From positions 1-64,000 of the forward strand of contig JAIDPF010000067.1 of NCBI GenBank assembly GCA_029062895.1: a stretch of 64,000 bases of DNA. The letters run 5' to 3'. How positions within the stretch are numbered: the first letter of the stretch is position 1; every line of letters starts with the position of its first letter. Source of the stretch: Lachnospiraceae bacterium. Its GTDB lineage: Bacteria; Bacillota; Clostridia; Lachnospirales; Lachnospiraceae. Positions 19,589-28,231 of this stretch are shown in pieces. The notes beneath the pieces are model-generated. The model had not been told where the DNA came from. It was given only the letters and a program-made list of their open reading frames with translations, and did not search any database. Made by a program: the position numbers and the translations under genes.

Positions 19589-20836
19589 TTAACGCATACG
19601 CATTTTTGCCGCTCTTTTTGCTTTGCCGGCAACTCCGGCTGCCATTCTGGCAGTAGAAAGCATGGTCCCCGCAGACTGTTCTGCCGCCGCTGCCGCCTGC
19701 GGATTCAGGATCATAAGGGGGATATGATGGGTTTTATAGACGGCATATGCGCCGCCGATCAGAAACAGTGTCAAAAGGAAATAAGATACTTCTGCATTTG
19801 TCGGATACAAATTTATCGTACCGTCTGCAAAAATCGGGATAAACATAACATATAAACGGATAGAAAATACGCAGCCAAAGGCTGAAAAAAATTTCGCTAT
19901 GAACAGATCTTTCCACTGACAGAACATACTGCCCCCGTCTAACGGCATTGTTGATACAAACAGGGGCGACGTCAGATACAGGATTACGATCTCAAAGAGT
20001 CTGCGGATAAATAATAAGATGGATGCCATCAGCATAATAATTAAAAATATGCAGGAAACAAAACCTATGCCATAATTAAATTTTTTATATTCAAAATTAT
20101 TTTCAACATCTTTGCTTCCATATTTCCAGCTACTGTTTCCATTATAGAAAGCAGAGCGTATGTAATCCTTAAAACTTGCCCTATCTGGGGCGCTGGAAAT
20201 ATTATATTCAGTGTTCTTCGCTGCGTTCATACTGGAAGAAAGCCACAAAATAGTTGCCAAACTGACATTATTACTGGTCATACTTTCATACGTTGACTGA
20301 GTCCGGACGCTTAACGCCGTTTCAATGCCGTCCAATACGATCGTAGAAATCTTTAACATAAAGATACATAGAAAAGGCACCAGCATAAAAGTAAAGCAGC
20401 ACTTTAATGCGCTTCCCAGAACTTTTCCGATGGGATTTTTATCCTCAAGCGCCATATCCGATGTGGACTTTGCAACAGCATAAATTGTAAAAATAAATGA
20501 CAATCCTACTGCCAGACAGGTAATTACCAGAAAAGCTTTCTGTATTCCGTTGATTTTGAAAAAAAGCTCCAGAACAGACAGAGCTTCTTCTTTTTTATTG
20601 GGTATCGTATAAACAACATCTTCGCTGCCGGAAAAAAAATCAAATATTTTCACCATAAAATCTACCATGCTTAACAAAGATGTAAATAACCAGTATAACA
20701 AAGCTGCCAATGCATTTTTTACGGCATCAGTCAAAGCGTCTAGAACGTTCTTTAAAAAAAATTCCAGAATTGGAATAAAAATGCCTTCAAATATTTCGGA
20801 TAGTACATCGGATATTACTTTTAAAAAATCGTCCAT
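19589..20836 (-). CDS. TrbL/VirB6-like multi-pass membrane protein (paralog)
   Basis: IRRLFEIVILYLTSPLFVSTMPLDGGSMF, same architecture as neighbour. Confidence 0.65.
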   Translation of the reverse strand: MDDFLKVISDVLSEIFEGIFIPILEFFLKNVLDALTDAVKNALAALLYWLFTSLLSMVDFMVKIFDFFSGSEDVVYTIPNKKEEALSVLELFFKINGIQKAFLVITCLAVGLSFIFTIYAVAKSTSDMALEDKNPIGKVLGSALKCCFTFMLVPFLCIFMLKISTIVLDGIETALSVRTQSTYESMTSNNVSLATILWLSSSMNAAKNTEYNISSAPDRASFKDYIRSAFYNGNSSWKYGSKDVENNFEYKKFNYGIGFVSCIFLIIMLMASILLFIRRLFEIVILYLTSPLFVSTMPLDGGSMFCQWKDLFIAKFFSAFGCVFSIRLYVMFIPIFADGTINLYPTNAEVSYFLLTLFLIGGAYAVYKTHHIPLMILNPQAAAAAEQSAGTMLSTARMAAGVAGKAKRAAKMRMR

Positions 20837-20869
20837 AATAGGTCTCCTCTTTTTCTGGTTTGGATGGAG

Positions 20870-21700
20870 TCAGATATTTTCATATTTTTTGTATTGTCTC
20901 CATAACAAAAGAACAATACATCCGGCAGTCATGCCATAACAGACAATTAAAAATTTATTTCCGTATAAGGAGTGATATAATCTTTCATTGTTCAAAATAA
21001 CATAATTAACTGCCGACGGCAGATTAAAACCAATGTGCATTGCAATGGAATAGAGAAGGTTATCCTGCCGTATGGATACCTTCGCAAGCAGATATCCCAT
21101 AACCAGTCCATACAATCCCCAGAATAGATTGATATGACACAGGGCAAATAAAATACTGACGACTGCTACCGCCTTTTTTTCTCCAAATACCGGCAGCAGT
21201 CGTCCTAACATATATCCCCGGAATACAATTTCTTCCAGAACCGGTGCTAATACCACCGCTGAAATGATAGCAAGCGTTACATCATAAGCCTTAAAGCTGC
21301 CGTATGACAGCTCTTCATAGGACTGCATCAGCGCTTTTGGAAGAAGGGTATATATCGAAGAAATACTGACTGCTGCCGCCGCTCCAAATAGGATCATTCC
21401 AAACAAATACGTTTTATTGAGATCCTGAAGAGATAAGGTAACCTCCTCCATGATGTATGACTGGCGCTTTTTAGCAGATTTCCAAAAGATCAAAATGACG
21501 AAGACCAATCCTAAAAAAGTATAAAAATTAGAAGCATACATATAATATTCTGCAGACACTTCGTAATTCCCGCGGTTTAACAATGGAGATAATACGGCCA
21601 GCAAAAATGGTGGTACGATCATATAGATCAGCACCGGTTTTATGGCGTGCAGGAAAGCGCCTCCGTATTTCCATATCTTTTGCTGCCAAGTCAGATTCAT
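20870..21700 (-). CDS. CPBP-family intramembrane metalloprotease
   Basis: APVLEEIVFRGYMLGRLLP (EExxxR) and FALCHINLFWGLYGLVMGYLLAK. Confidence 0.85.
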   Translation of the reverse strand: MNLTWQQKIWKYGGAFLHAIKPVLIYMIVPPFLLAVLSPLLNRGNYEVSAEYYMYASNFYTFLGLVFVILIFWKSAKKRQSYIMEEVTLSLQDLNKTYLFGMILFGAAAAVSISSIYTLLPKALMQSYEELSYGSFKAYDVTLAIISAVVLAPVLEEIVFRGYMLGRLLPVFGEKKAVAVVSILFALCHINLFWGLYGLVMGYLLAKVSIRQDNLLYSIAMHIGFNLPSAVNYVILNNERLYHSLYGNKFLIVCYGMTAGCIVLLLWRQYKKYENI

Positions 21701-21719
21701 GAGATTTTTGATCCTTTCC

Positions 21720-22004
21720 TTATTCCATTGTGAAAATGCCTGAAAAACCGGTTATCTCAAAGATCTCCATAATCTGGGGGTTTACGCCGGTAATGATCAT
21801 AGAGCCATCCTTTTGATGGAGTTTTTTTTGAGTTGCAAGTAATACTCGTAAACCAATAGAACAGATATAGACTGTATCCGTCATATCAATTACAATATGG
21901 GAATTCTGACCGTCCCCCATGGCTTCTTTTAGCAGTTCTTCAAATTTTGGCGCATTAATGGCGTCGATTCTTGACATTGCTCTTACAGTAATTTCCTCTG
22001 TCAT
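21720..22004 (-). CDS. STAS-domain protein (anti-sigma factor antagonist-like)
   Basis: IDAINAPKFEELLKEAM...HIVIDMTDTVYICSIGLRVLL; start trimmed to MTEEITV because the upstream part of the ORF is the repeated leader element. Confidence 0.8.
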   Translation of the reverse strand: MTEEITVRAMSRIDAINAPKFEELLKEAMGDGQNSHIVIDMTDTVYICSIGLRVLLATQKKLHQKDGSMIITGVNPQIMEIFEITGFSGIFTME

Positions 22005-22084
22005 ATTAATAACCATGCCTTTCCGTAACCTGCGAATTTGGGCCGCAGGCACAAATTTGCGTGTGAAAAATTTATTTTTCACAC
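22005..22084 (-). promoter_or_regulatory. Repeated leader element, copy A (upstream of STAS gene)
   Basis: GTGTGAAAAA-TAAA-TTTTTCACAC, GCAAATTTGTGCCTGCGGCCCAAATTCGC, AGGTTACGGAAAGGCATGGTTATTAATATG. Confidence 0.8.
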
Positions 22085-22148
22085 TATCCTCCATGCTACG
22101 ATTGTTTTTTATAGCTTTGCTTTGAGCAGACAATCTCTTTATACGGAC

Positions 22149-22871
22149 TCAGTACGTATATTTTTCGATATATTCGTCATACTGTATTTTCGCTTTATTG
22201 TGCAGCGTGCGGGAAATGGGATATATTTTTCCATTGACCAGTTCTACTTCCGTAGCCGAAATCCGCCTGATATAATTGCCGTTTACAATAGTAGATTTAT
22301 GGATTCTTACAAAACGATGGTCTTCCTGTATTTCCTCTTCAAACCAGTCCAGTTTCCCATATGCTTCGATACTGCTATGGTTTACCATATTCAGGATGAC
22401 TTTATGAGCCCGGCTTTCCAGATTAATAATGTTGCGCAGGCGTATATGGTACCAACCGTCTTTTCGCTTAAATCTTAAACATGCGCAATCATTTTCTTGA
22501 AAAAAGCTTTTACTATGTTCTAAGATTCTGATTAATTGATTCTTGTCAAAAGGAAACATTAAATAGGCGTCTGCCATATTTTCCCACGCCTGCAGGGCGT
22601 ATTTTTCTTCTCCGGAATATAAAACGCAGTACAAATTCTGCCTATAACTGCGGATGATATTCATGATTTCAATTCCGTTTAAACCTGACATATCCGACCG
22701 TATAAAACAGATGTCATGTCTTCCATTTTGTAAGATATCATCCACCATCTGCATACCGCTGCTGATTTCACGTATCTGATAAGGTTCTTTTGATGCCGAA
22801 ATGAGACTTTTTAACAAAGCAGCCAATTCTTTTCTTATCAATTGATTAGAATCACATATGGTATAATTCAT
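22149..22871 (-). CDS. LytTR-family response regulator
   Basis: Receiver-like N-terminus; C-terminal IRLRNIINLESRAHKVILNMVNHSSIEAYGKL...FVRIHKSTIVNGNYIRRI. Confidence 0.85.
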   Translation of the reverse strand: MNYTICDSNQLIRKELAALLKSLISASKEPYQIREISSGMQMVDDILQNGRHDICFIRSDMSGLNGIEIMNIIRSYRQNLYCVLYSGEEKYALQAWENMADAYLMFPFDKNQLIRILEHSKSFFQENDCACLRFKRKDGWYHIRLRNIINLESRAHKVILNMVNHSSIEAYGKLDWFEEEIQEDHRFVRIHKSTIVNGNYIRRISATEVELVNGKIYPISRTLHNKAKIQYDEYIEKYTY

Positions 22872-22902
22872 CTTTGCTCCATTATCCTGTCCTGCAGTTT
22901 AT

Positions 22903-22936
22903 AGAACTATAGTGCATCATAACTAAGAACTATAGT
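22903..22936 (-). promoter_or_regulatory. 11-bp direct repeat upstream of LytTR gene
   Basis: agaactatagt at 22903..22913 and 22926..22936, 23-bp period. Confidence 0.5.
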
Positions 22937-23092
22937 ACGTTGTAATAATAATTTACAATTCTTATCCTTCTGGTATTTGAAATTGAATGGTTTGCTATTT
23001 TTATTGAAATTATAACAAATAATTTTTTTATTCTTTTTAATTGACAAAAATAACATTGATATAGACAAAATATGTTTTCGGAAAAATAAAAA

Positions 23093-23124
23093 GGGGAACG
23101 CGCTGATAGACAGAGCGTTTCCCT
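23093..23124 (-). terminator. Terminator-like hairpin after carbonic anhydrase gene
   Basis: ggggaacgcgct...agagcgtttccct imperfect stem. Confidence 0.5.
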
Positions 23125-23158
23125 CTTATAGTGTAAGATATAAAATTAAAATCTATGG

Positions 23159-23722
23159 TTATTTATCCAGAAAATCTACATGACCGTCTTCAATATGATA
23201 AACGGCGCCCCTTGCTTGTAATCCCGGAATATTTAACTGATCGTCAATTTTTTTAACGCTGTTTTCAACATTCAGGCAGCAGGCTTTGTAATCATCTGCG
23301 ACATCTCCGATTGCAGATTTGATCTCGTCGGTAATGGATTTGATAAAACCGCCCGCGCCTCCACCGATGGCAGCGCCTACAGCGCCACAGTGCGTATGTC
23401 CAAGAACAACTACTAGCTTGCTTCCAAGGTGATCTGCTGCATATTCAACACTTCCAAGCTGGGTATCGCTTAAAACATTTCCGGCAACACGAATCACAAA
23501 CAGTTCACCGATCCCGGCTGAAAAGATACTTTCCGGTATTACGCGGGAATCGGAACAGGTAACAACGATTGCGTAGGGATGCTGTCCGTTTTCACAGGTA
23601 TCTTTACGAATTGCAGGTGAAATATCCCCTGAATTAGTAGATGCGTTTAAATATTGTTCATTTCCTTTCTGCAGTTTGCTCAAAGCTTCTTCTGCAGATA
23701 AATTCGTGGCATTTGACATCAT
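23159..23722 (-). CDS. Beta-class carbonic anhydrase
   Basis: VVTCSDSRVIPE, FVIRVAGNV, VVVLGHTHCGAVGAA. Confidence 0.95.
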   Translation of the reverse strand: MMSNATNLSAEEALSKLQKGNEQYLNASTNSGDISPAIRKDTCENGQHPYAIVVTCSDSRVIPESIFSAGIGELFVIRVAGNVLSDTQLGSVEYAADHLGSKLVVVLGHTHCGAVGAAIGGGAGGFIKSITDEIKSAIGDVADDYKACCLNVENSVKKIDDQLNIPGLQARGAVYHIEDGHVDFLDK

Positions 23723-23847
23723 ACGATCCTCCTTTTTTACTTTTCAAAAAGTATACCATAGTTTCCCGGAAATTGTAAGGGCTGCGCTAAATTTAAAATT
23801 TTCGATAAATATTTTTGTATTTCATGAAATATATGCTATACTGATTA

Positions 23848-23940
23848 GTGTGAGAAGAAGTTCTATTGCTCACAGCAAAGGCTGTTTCGCAAAGAACTTC
23901 TATATCTCACACAGAAAAACGCCAAAAGCAGGCGTTTTTC
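23848..23940 (+). ncRNA. Candidate small structured RNA or leader upstream of parB
   Basis: TTGTAT-N16-TATACT promoter (23815..23842), outer stem gtgtgaga/agaagttct with agaacttct/tctcacac, inner acagc-aaag-gctgt, terminator aaaaacgcc-aaaagca-ggcgttttt. Confidence 0.6.
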
Positions 23941-24075
23941 AATCTCATCGCGTGTCATTGCAGCAAGCGCTCTGACATGGAGGATTAGCATGAAAATCTA
24001 TTTGAGTCGTCAAAGGCGGAATGGGAATAGTAAAGTATTTCAAAAGCAGAAGCATGATTGGAGAAAGGGGCAGGC

Positions 24076-24969
24076 ATGGCAGCAAAAAGAGGATTAGGAC
24101 AGGGTTTAGACGGATTGATCAAAAATAAACCGGGGACAGTAGCAGCGCCGAAGGAATCTGCGGTCAAAGGCGCCGCGGTCATGATCGATATCAATAAGAT
24201 AGAGAGGAACAAGGAGCAGCCCAGAAAAAAATTTGACGAAGAGGCGCTGGAAGAACTTGCAGAATCCATTAAACAGCATGGCGTGCTGCAGCCGCTGCTT
24301 GTACAGGATCGGAAGGATCATTATGAGATTATCGCAGGCGAGCGCAGATGGCGTGCGTCGAAGAAGGCAGGACTGAAGGAAGTTCCTGTTATTATTAAGA
24401 ATATGACAGAGCAGGAGATCGTAGAGATCTCCCTGATTGAGAATATCCAGCGTGAAGATCTGGATCCCATCGAGGAGGCACTGGCATTCCGCCGCCTGAA
24501 GCAGGAATTTAAGATGACGGATGATGAGGTTGCAGGCAAGGTATCTAAGAGCCGTGCCGCAGTGACCAATTCCATGCGTCTGTTAAAGCTTTCTCCGAAG
24601 GTACAGCAGATGATCATGGATGATATGATTACAACCGGACATGCCCGCGCGCTTTTGGCGATTGCGGATCCGGACAAGCAGTATCAGTTGGCGATGGATG
24701 TATTTGATAAGAAGCTTTCCGTCCGGGAAGTAGAGAAGTTAGTCAAGAATCTGACAAAACCGGAGAAAGAAAAAAAGGGAAAGAAAAAGGAAGACTTAGA
24801 ACAGTATAAGGTTCACTTTGATGAATATGCTGACAGGCTTGCAGAAAAGCATGGAGTGAAGGTGGCAGTATCCTTAAAGGATAAGAATACCGGTAAGCTG
24901 GAGATTGATTTCTACAGCAATGAGGAATTTGAAAGGTTCTATGAGCTGTTGATGAAATCACCGGACTGA
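24076..24969 (+). CDS. parB: ParB/Spo0J-family partition protein
   Basis: MAAKRGLGQGLDGLI, HGVLQPLLV, IAGERRWRASKKAGL, LIENIQREDLDPIEEA, TTGHARALLAI. Confidence 0.93.
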   Translation: MAAKRGLGQGLDGLIKNKPGTVAAPKESAVKGAAVMIDINKIERNKEQPRKKFDEEALEELAESIKQHGVLQPLLVQDRKDHYEIIAGERRWRASKKAGLKEVPVIIKNMTEQEIVEISLIENIQREDLDPIEEALAFRRLKQEFKMTDDEVAGKVSKSRAAVTNSMRLLKLSPKVQQMIMDDMITTGHARALLAIADPDKQYQLAMDVFDKKLSVREVEKLVKNLTKPEKEKKGKKKEDLEQYKVHFDEYADRLAEKHGVKVAVSLKDKNTGKLEIDFYSNEEFERFYELLMKSPD

Positions 24970-25025
24970 CGCTTGAAAAATAGGTTGAAAAGGGCTGTTG
25001 ATGCAGCCCCTTAATAGGTATGGTA

Positions 25026-25089
25026 TCGCAAATATTGTGCCTGCGGCAGTATGTATTCGCAGGTTGTGAAAAGGTATGGTTTATTAATT
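25026..25089 (+). promoter_or_regulatory. Repeated leader element, copy B (upstream of lipoprotein gene)
   Basis: TCGCAAATATTGTGCCTGCGGCAGTATGTATTCGCAGGTTGTGAAAAGGTATGGTTTATTAATT then ATG. Confidence 0.7.
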
Positions 25090-26784
25090 ATGAAAAAATT
25101 AGTATTTATTATGGTTTTCATTTTTTTGTGCGGGTGTACGTTACAAGAAAATCATGAAGAAGATTATGACGGAAATTATGGAATAATCAGTGAAAATAAG
25201 CCGGATAACATGGTTTCAGAAAATGCGGCAGAAAATGTGGTATCAGAAGATGAAATTATACCGGAAACTGTGATGACGGATGATACGGAAGATATGGAAG
25301 ATATTTTTCCTAAAAGGTATTATGCAGTATTAGCAAGTCAGAAATCGACATGGTCATTAGACGAACGGTACGGGCAATATTATGAAGATCTGGGAGGCTC
25401 CTGGCTAAGTTATTATGATTCCTATATGAACGTACTTGACAGGGATTCTGAGATCATTGATTTCTCAGCATATGCAACCACGAGGAGAAACATGTTGTTG
25501 CAAAAATATGCTTCTCTGGCAGAAGCTCTGAGAGATCCGTCACTGAATGCGGAAATGGAAGCTGTCAGGACGGCATATGGTGTGGATGATGAAACCATAG
25601 GAAGTTATGTGGATAGTTACATGCAGCGTGCGGACACCTGTGTTTATAGTTTTGTCAGAAAATGCATGATAGGGGAATTGGAACAAGATAAGCCTTATAG
25701 GGATTTCTATTTGAAGACATGTCTTTATAATGGATATTTTGGCTACACTTTTGATTCGCAGACCGGGGAGAGGCTGGCGTTGACAGATATTGTAACGGAT
25801 CAGGAACAGCTGCCTGAGCTGATCATGCAATCTTTGGAAGAAACCTATCAGGAAACATTTCCGGAAGGAGTGGAGAGTATGATCACAGAACTGCTGCAGG
25901 ACGATGCACTTGCATGGTCTCTGGGATATCAGGGAATCACCTTCTATATACAGTCAGGACAGATCGGCATTGATGATATCCGTATTTATCAGGCGCTAAT
26001 TCTTTTTGCGGCAGAACCGGATCTCTTTGTGGAAAAATATTGTGATATTCCGGAATATTATGCAATGCAATATGACTTTATGGAAGGGGTAGTAGCGGAT
26101 ACTGATAATGATGGTAAAGCAGAGCGGATCGATATGGGAAATTGGGATAATGTTGCAGACAAATTTGATGAGTGGGTATGGCTTAACAATAATGAGTGTC
26201 TTACCCTGATATCCGGAAGAAACGGAGATATGTTCCTATACCTTACTGCAGATGGCCAGTTGGACTATACGGGAGAAGCAGCCATTTATGATCTTTCAGG
26301 GGAAGAACCTGCTTATATTTATACGGAAAGTGGATTGATTGAACGAAATAGGCTGATAGATCCTGCCTGTGTAATTAACAGGCTTTACGACGAGCATATG
26401 CTTATTGTAGGAGGTGGGTTTGCCGACGCATATCATATATCGGATATCAGCGAAACCGGTATTCCGGAAGAAAGTATCCATACATATACATGGTTTTACA
26501 GTAGATGGAATTTACTGTATCAGGTTGAGAATTCCATAGAAGGAAGAATTGTAAATGTGGATGGAGAGGATCAGGGAGAAAGCATTACTCTGACAGAAGG
26601 TATGTGGGTCATGGCTTTTAGGACAGATCTGCATTCGTATATTGATTTTATCTTAGAAGATGGGCGGCTTTGCCGGCTAACAGTAGAAGAAGAGGATGGT
26701 ATCTGTTATTATGAGGGTCAGTCATTGTCAAATTACTTTGATATTATGTACACAGATAGCTATCTAACATATGGCCAAGAATAA
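25090..26784 (+). CDS. Lipoprotein with DUF3298/RsiV-like region
   Basis: Lipobox FIFLCGCTL; YFGYTFDSQTGERLALTDIVTD...LPELIMQSLEETYQE. Confidence 0.65.
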   Translation: MKKLVFIMVFIFLCGCTLQENHEEDYDGNYGIISENKPDNMVSENAAENVVSEDEIIPETVMTDDTEDMEDIFPKRYYAVLASQKSTWSLDERYGQYYEDLGGSWLSYYDSYMNVLDRDSEIIDFSAYATTRRNMLLQKYASLAEALRDPSLNAEMEAVRTAYGVDDETIGSYVDSYMQRADTCVYSFVRKCMIGELEQDKPYRDFYLKTCLYNGYFGYTFDSQTGERLALTDIVTDQEQLPELIMQSLEETYQETFPEGVESMITELLQDDALAWSLGYQGITFYIQSGQIGIDDIRIYQALILFAAEPDLFVEKYCDIPEYYAMQYDFMEGVVADTDNDGKAERIDMGNWDNVADKFDEWVWLNNNECLTLISGRNGDMFLYLTADGQLDYTGEAAIYDLSGEEPAYIYTESGLIERNRLIDPACVINRLYDEHMLIVGGGFADAYHISDISETGIPEESIHTYTWFYSRWNLLYQVENSIEGRIVNVDGEDQGESITLTEGMWVMAFRTDLHSYIDFILEDGRLCRLTVEEEDGICYYEGQSLSNYFDIMYTDSYLTYGQE

Positions 26785-26830
26785 CGATTCCTGTAGTGAA
26801 AATAGGTTTCATTAAAGGAGGCATTACATT

Positions 26831-27967
26831 ATGAAAAGAACATTAGTGATTATTATGAGTTTCATACTTGCGGTGGGTTTACCAGCTTGCGGTCAGGATG
26901 CGGAAAGTACCAGCGAATTAGAACAGCAAACCGGGGAGGCAGGGGACAGGGACTTAACCCCGCAGATGGAGGAATCAGAGGCAGGGGACAGCGAATCAGA
27001 ACAACAGGGTGAAGAAGCAGAGACAGAGAATGACGGATTAGAACAGCAGGGCGATGAATCAGAAACAGAGAATGATGAATCAGAACAACTGATCGAAGAT
27101 GCAGAGATATCTGGGAAATGCGGAGATCATTTAATATGGTATTATAAAAATGAAGTTTTATACATTACAGGTACAGGAGAAATGCTTGACTATGATTTTC
27201 GCGGAGATACTGATGAAACGGACGGTTTCGTTTGTATATATGGCACCACTACACCATGGGACGATTTGCATGAGAAGATAGATGAGATCATCATTGATGA
27301 AGGTGTAACAAGCATAGGCAAGTGGGCATTTTATGATTGCAGTAATCTAACGGAAATCACCATACCTGAAGGCGTAACAAGCATAGGCGACAATGCATTT
27401 GATGATTGCAGTAATTTAACGGAAATCACCATACCTGAAGGCGTAACAAGCATAGGCGTCAATGCATTTTTGGGATGCAGTAGTTTAAGGGAGATCACCA
27501 TACCGAATTCCATGACAAGCATAGAAAACGGTGCATTTTGTGGTTGCAGCAGTTTAAGGGAGATCACGATACCTGAAGGCGTAACAAGCATAGAAGAGTA
27601 TGTATTTGGGAGTTGCAGTAGTTTAACGGAAATCACCATACCTGAAGGCGTAACAAGTATAGGTGACTGGGCATTTTCGAAATGCAGTAGTTTAACGGAG
27701 GTCACGATACCGGATTCTGTGACAAGCATAGGTTGCGGTGCATTTTCGGGATGCAGTAGTTTAAGGGAAATTACGATACCGGATTCCGTTACAAATATAG
27801 TTGATGAGGATCGTTATAGTTGGGCTAGAAACGGAAGCATAAATTTAAATATATTTGATTCTTGCAGTGATTTAACAGTTTATTATTCCGGCAATAACCT
27901 TGATGAATATATTAACAGTTATCAAGATGAGTGGAACAGCAATCATATAACATGGATCAAGCAATAA
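26831..27967 (+). CDS. BspA-like leucine-rich repeat lipoprotein
   Basis: Signal/lipobox FILAVGLPACGQ; tandem 23-aa EITIPEGVTSIGxxAFxxCSSLT repeats. Confidence 0.9.
   Translation: MKRTLVIIMSFILAVGLPACGQDAESTSELEQQTGEAGDRDLTPQMEESEAGDSESEQQGEEAETENDGLEQQGDESETENDESEQLIEDAEISGKCGDHLIWYYKNEVLYITGTGEMLDYDFRGDTDETDGFVCIYGTTTPWDDLHEKIDEIIIDEGVTSIGKWAFYDCSNLTEITIPEGVTSIGDNAFDDCSNLTEITIPEGVTSIGVNAFLGCSSLREITIPNSMTSIENGAFCGCSSLREITIPEGVTSIEEYVFGSCSSLTEITIPEGVTSIGDWAFSKCSSLTEVTIPDSVTSIGCGAFSGCSSLREITIPDSVTNIVDEDRYSWARNGSINLNIFDSCSDLTVYYSGNNLDEYINSYQDEWNSNHITWIKQ
27300..27790 (+). repeat. In-frame 69-bp tandem LRR coding repeats
   Basis: Recurring gaaatcaccatacctgaaggcgtaacaagcataggc units. Confidence 0.85.
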
Positions 27968-28003
27968 GTAATACATTCTTAATAAAGATATTTTTACACA
28001 AAC

Positions 28004-28038
28004 ACACCTGTCTGTTTAAAAAATGGGCAGGTGTTTTT
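28004..28038 (+). terminator. Intrinsic terminator
   Basis: acacctg...caggtgt followed by T-run. Confidence 0.75.
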
Positions 28039-28231
28039 TGTGAACCTTAACATCATGGCAGTGATCGAGACCGGATGCTATTTTAAGTAAAATTTATAAC
28101 CAGTTAAAGAAAAAAAGAATTATAAAAAATTTGATTTTTTAGATATAGTATGATATACTCCATTAACATACTAATATGATAGGTAAATAGGAAATACAAG
28201 GATAAATAATTAGGCTAATCAGGAGGAAATT

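Noticed and set aside
18167-20836. Evidence of an integrative conjugative element because of TrbL/VirB6-like proteins
   Set aside because: No relaxase, VirB4/VirD4-type ATPase, integrase or attachment repeats were found in the window.
27331-27729. Minus-strand ORF of 132 aa across the LRR repeats
   Set aside because: Shadow ORF produced by the antisense of the repeat units.
27300-27790. Regular ~69-bp repeats resembling a CRISPR-like array
   Set aside because: Repeats are contiguous, in frame and encode LRR units of a BspA-like lipoprotein; no spacers or cas genes.
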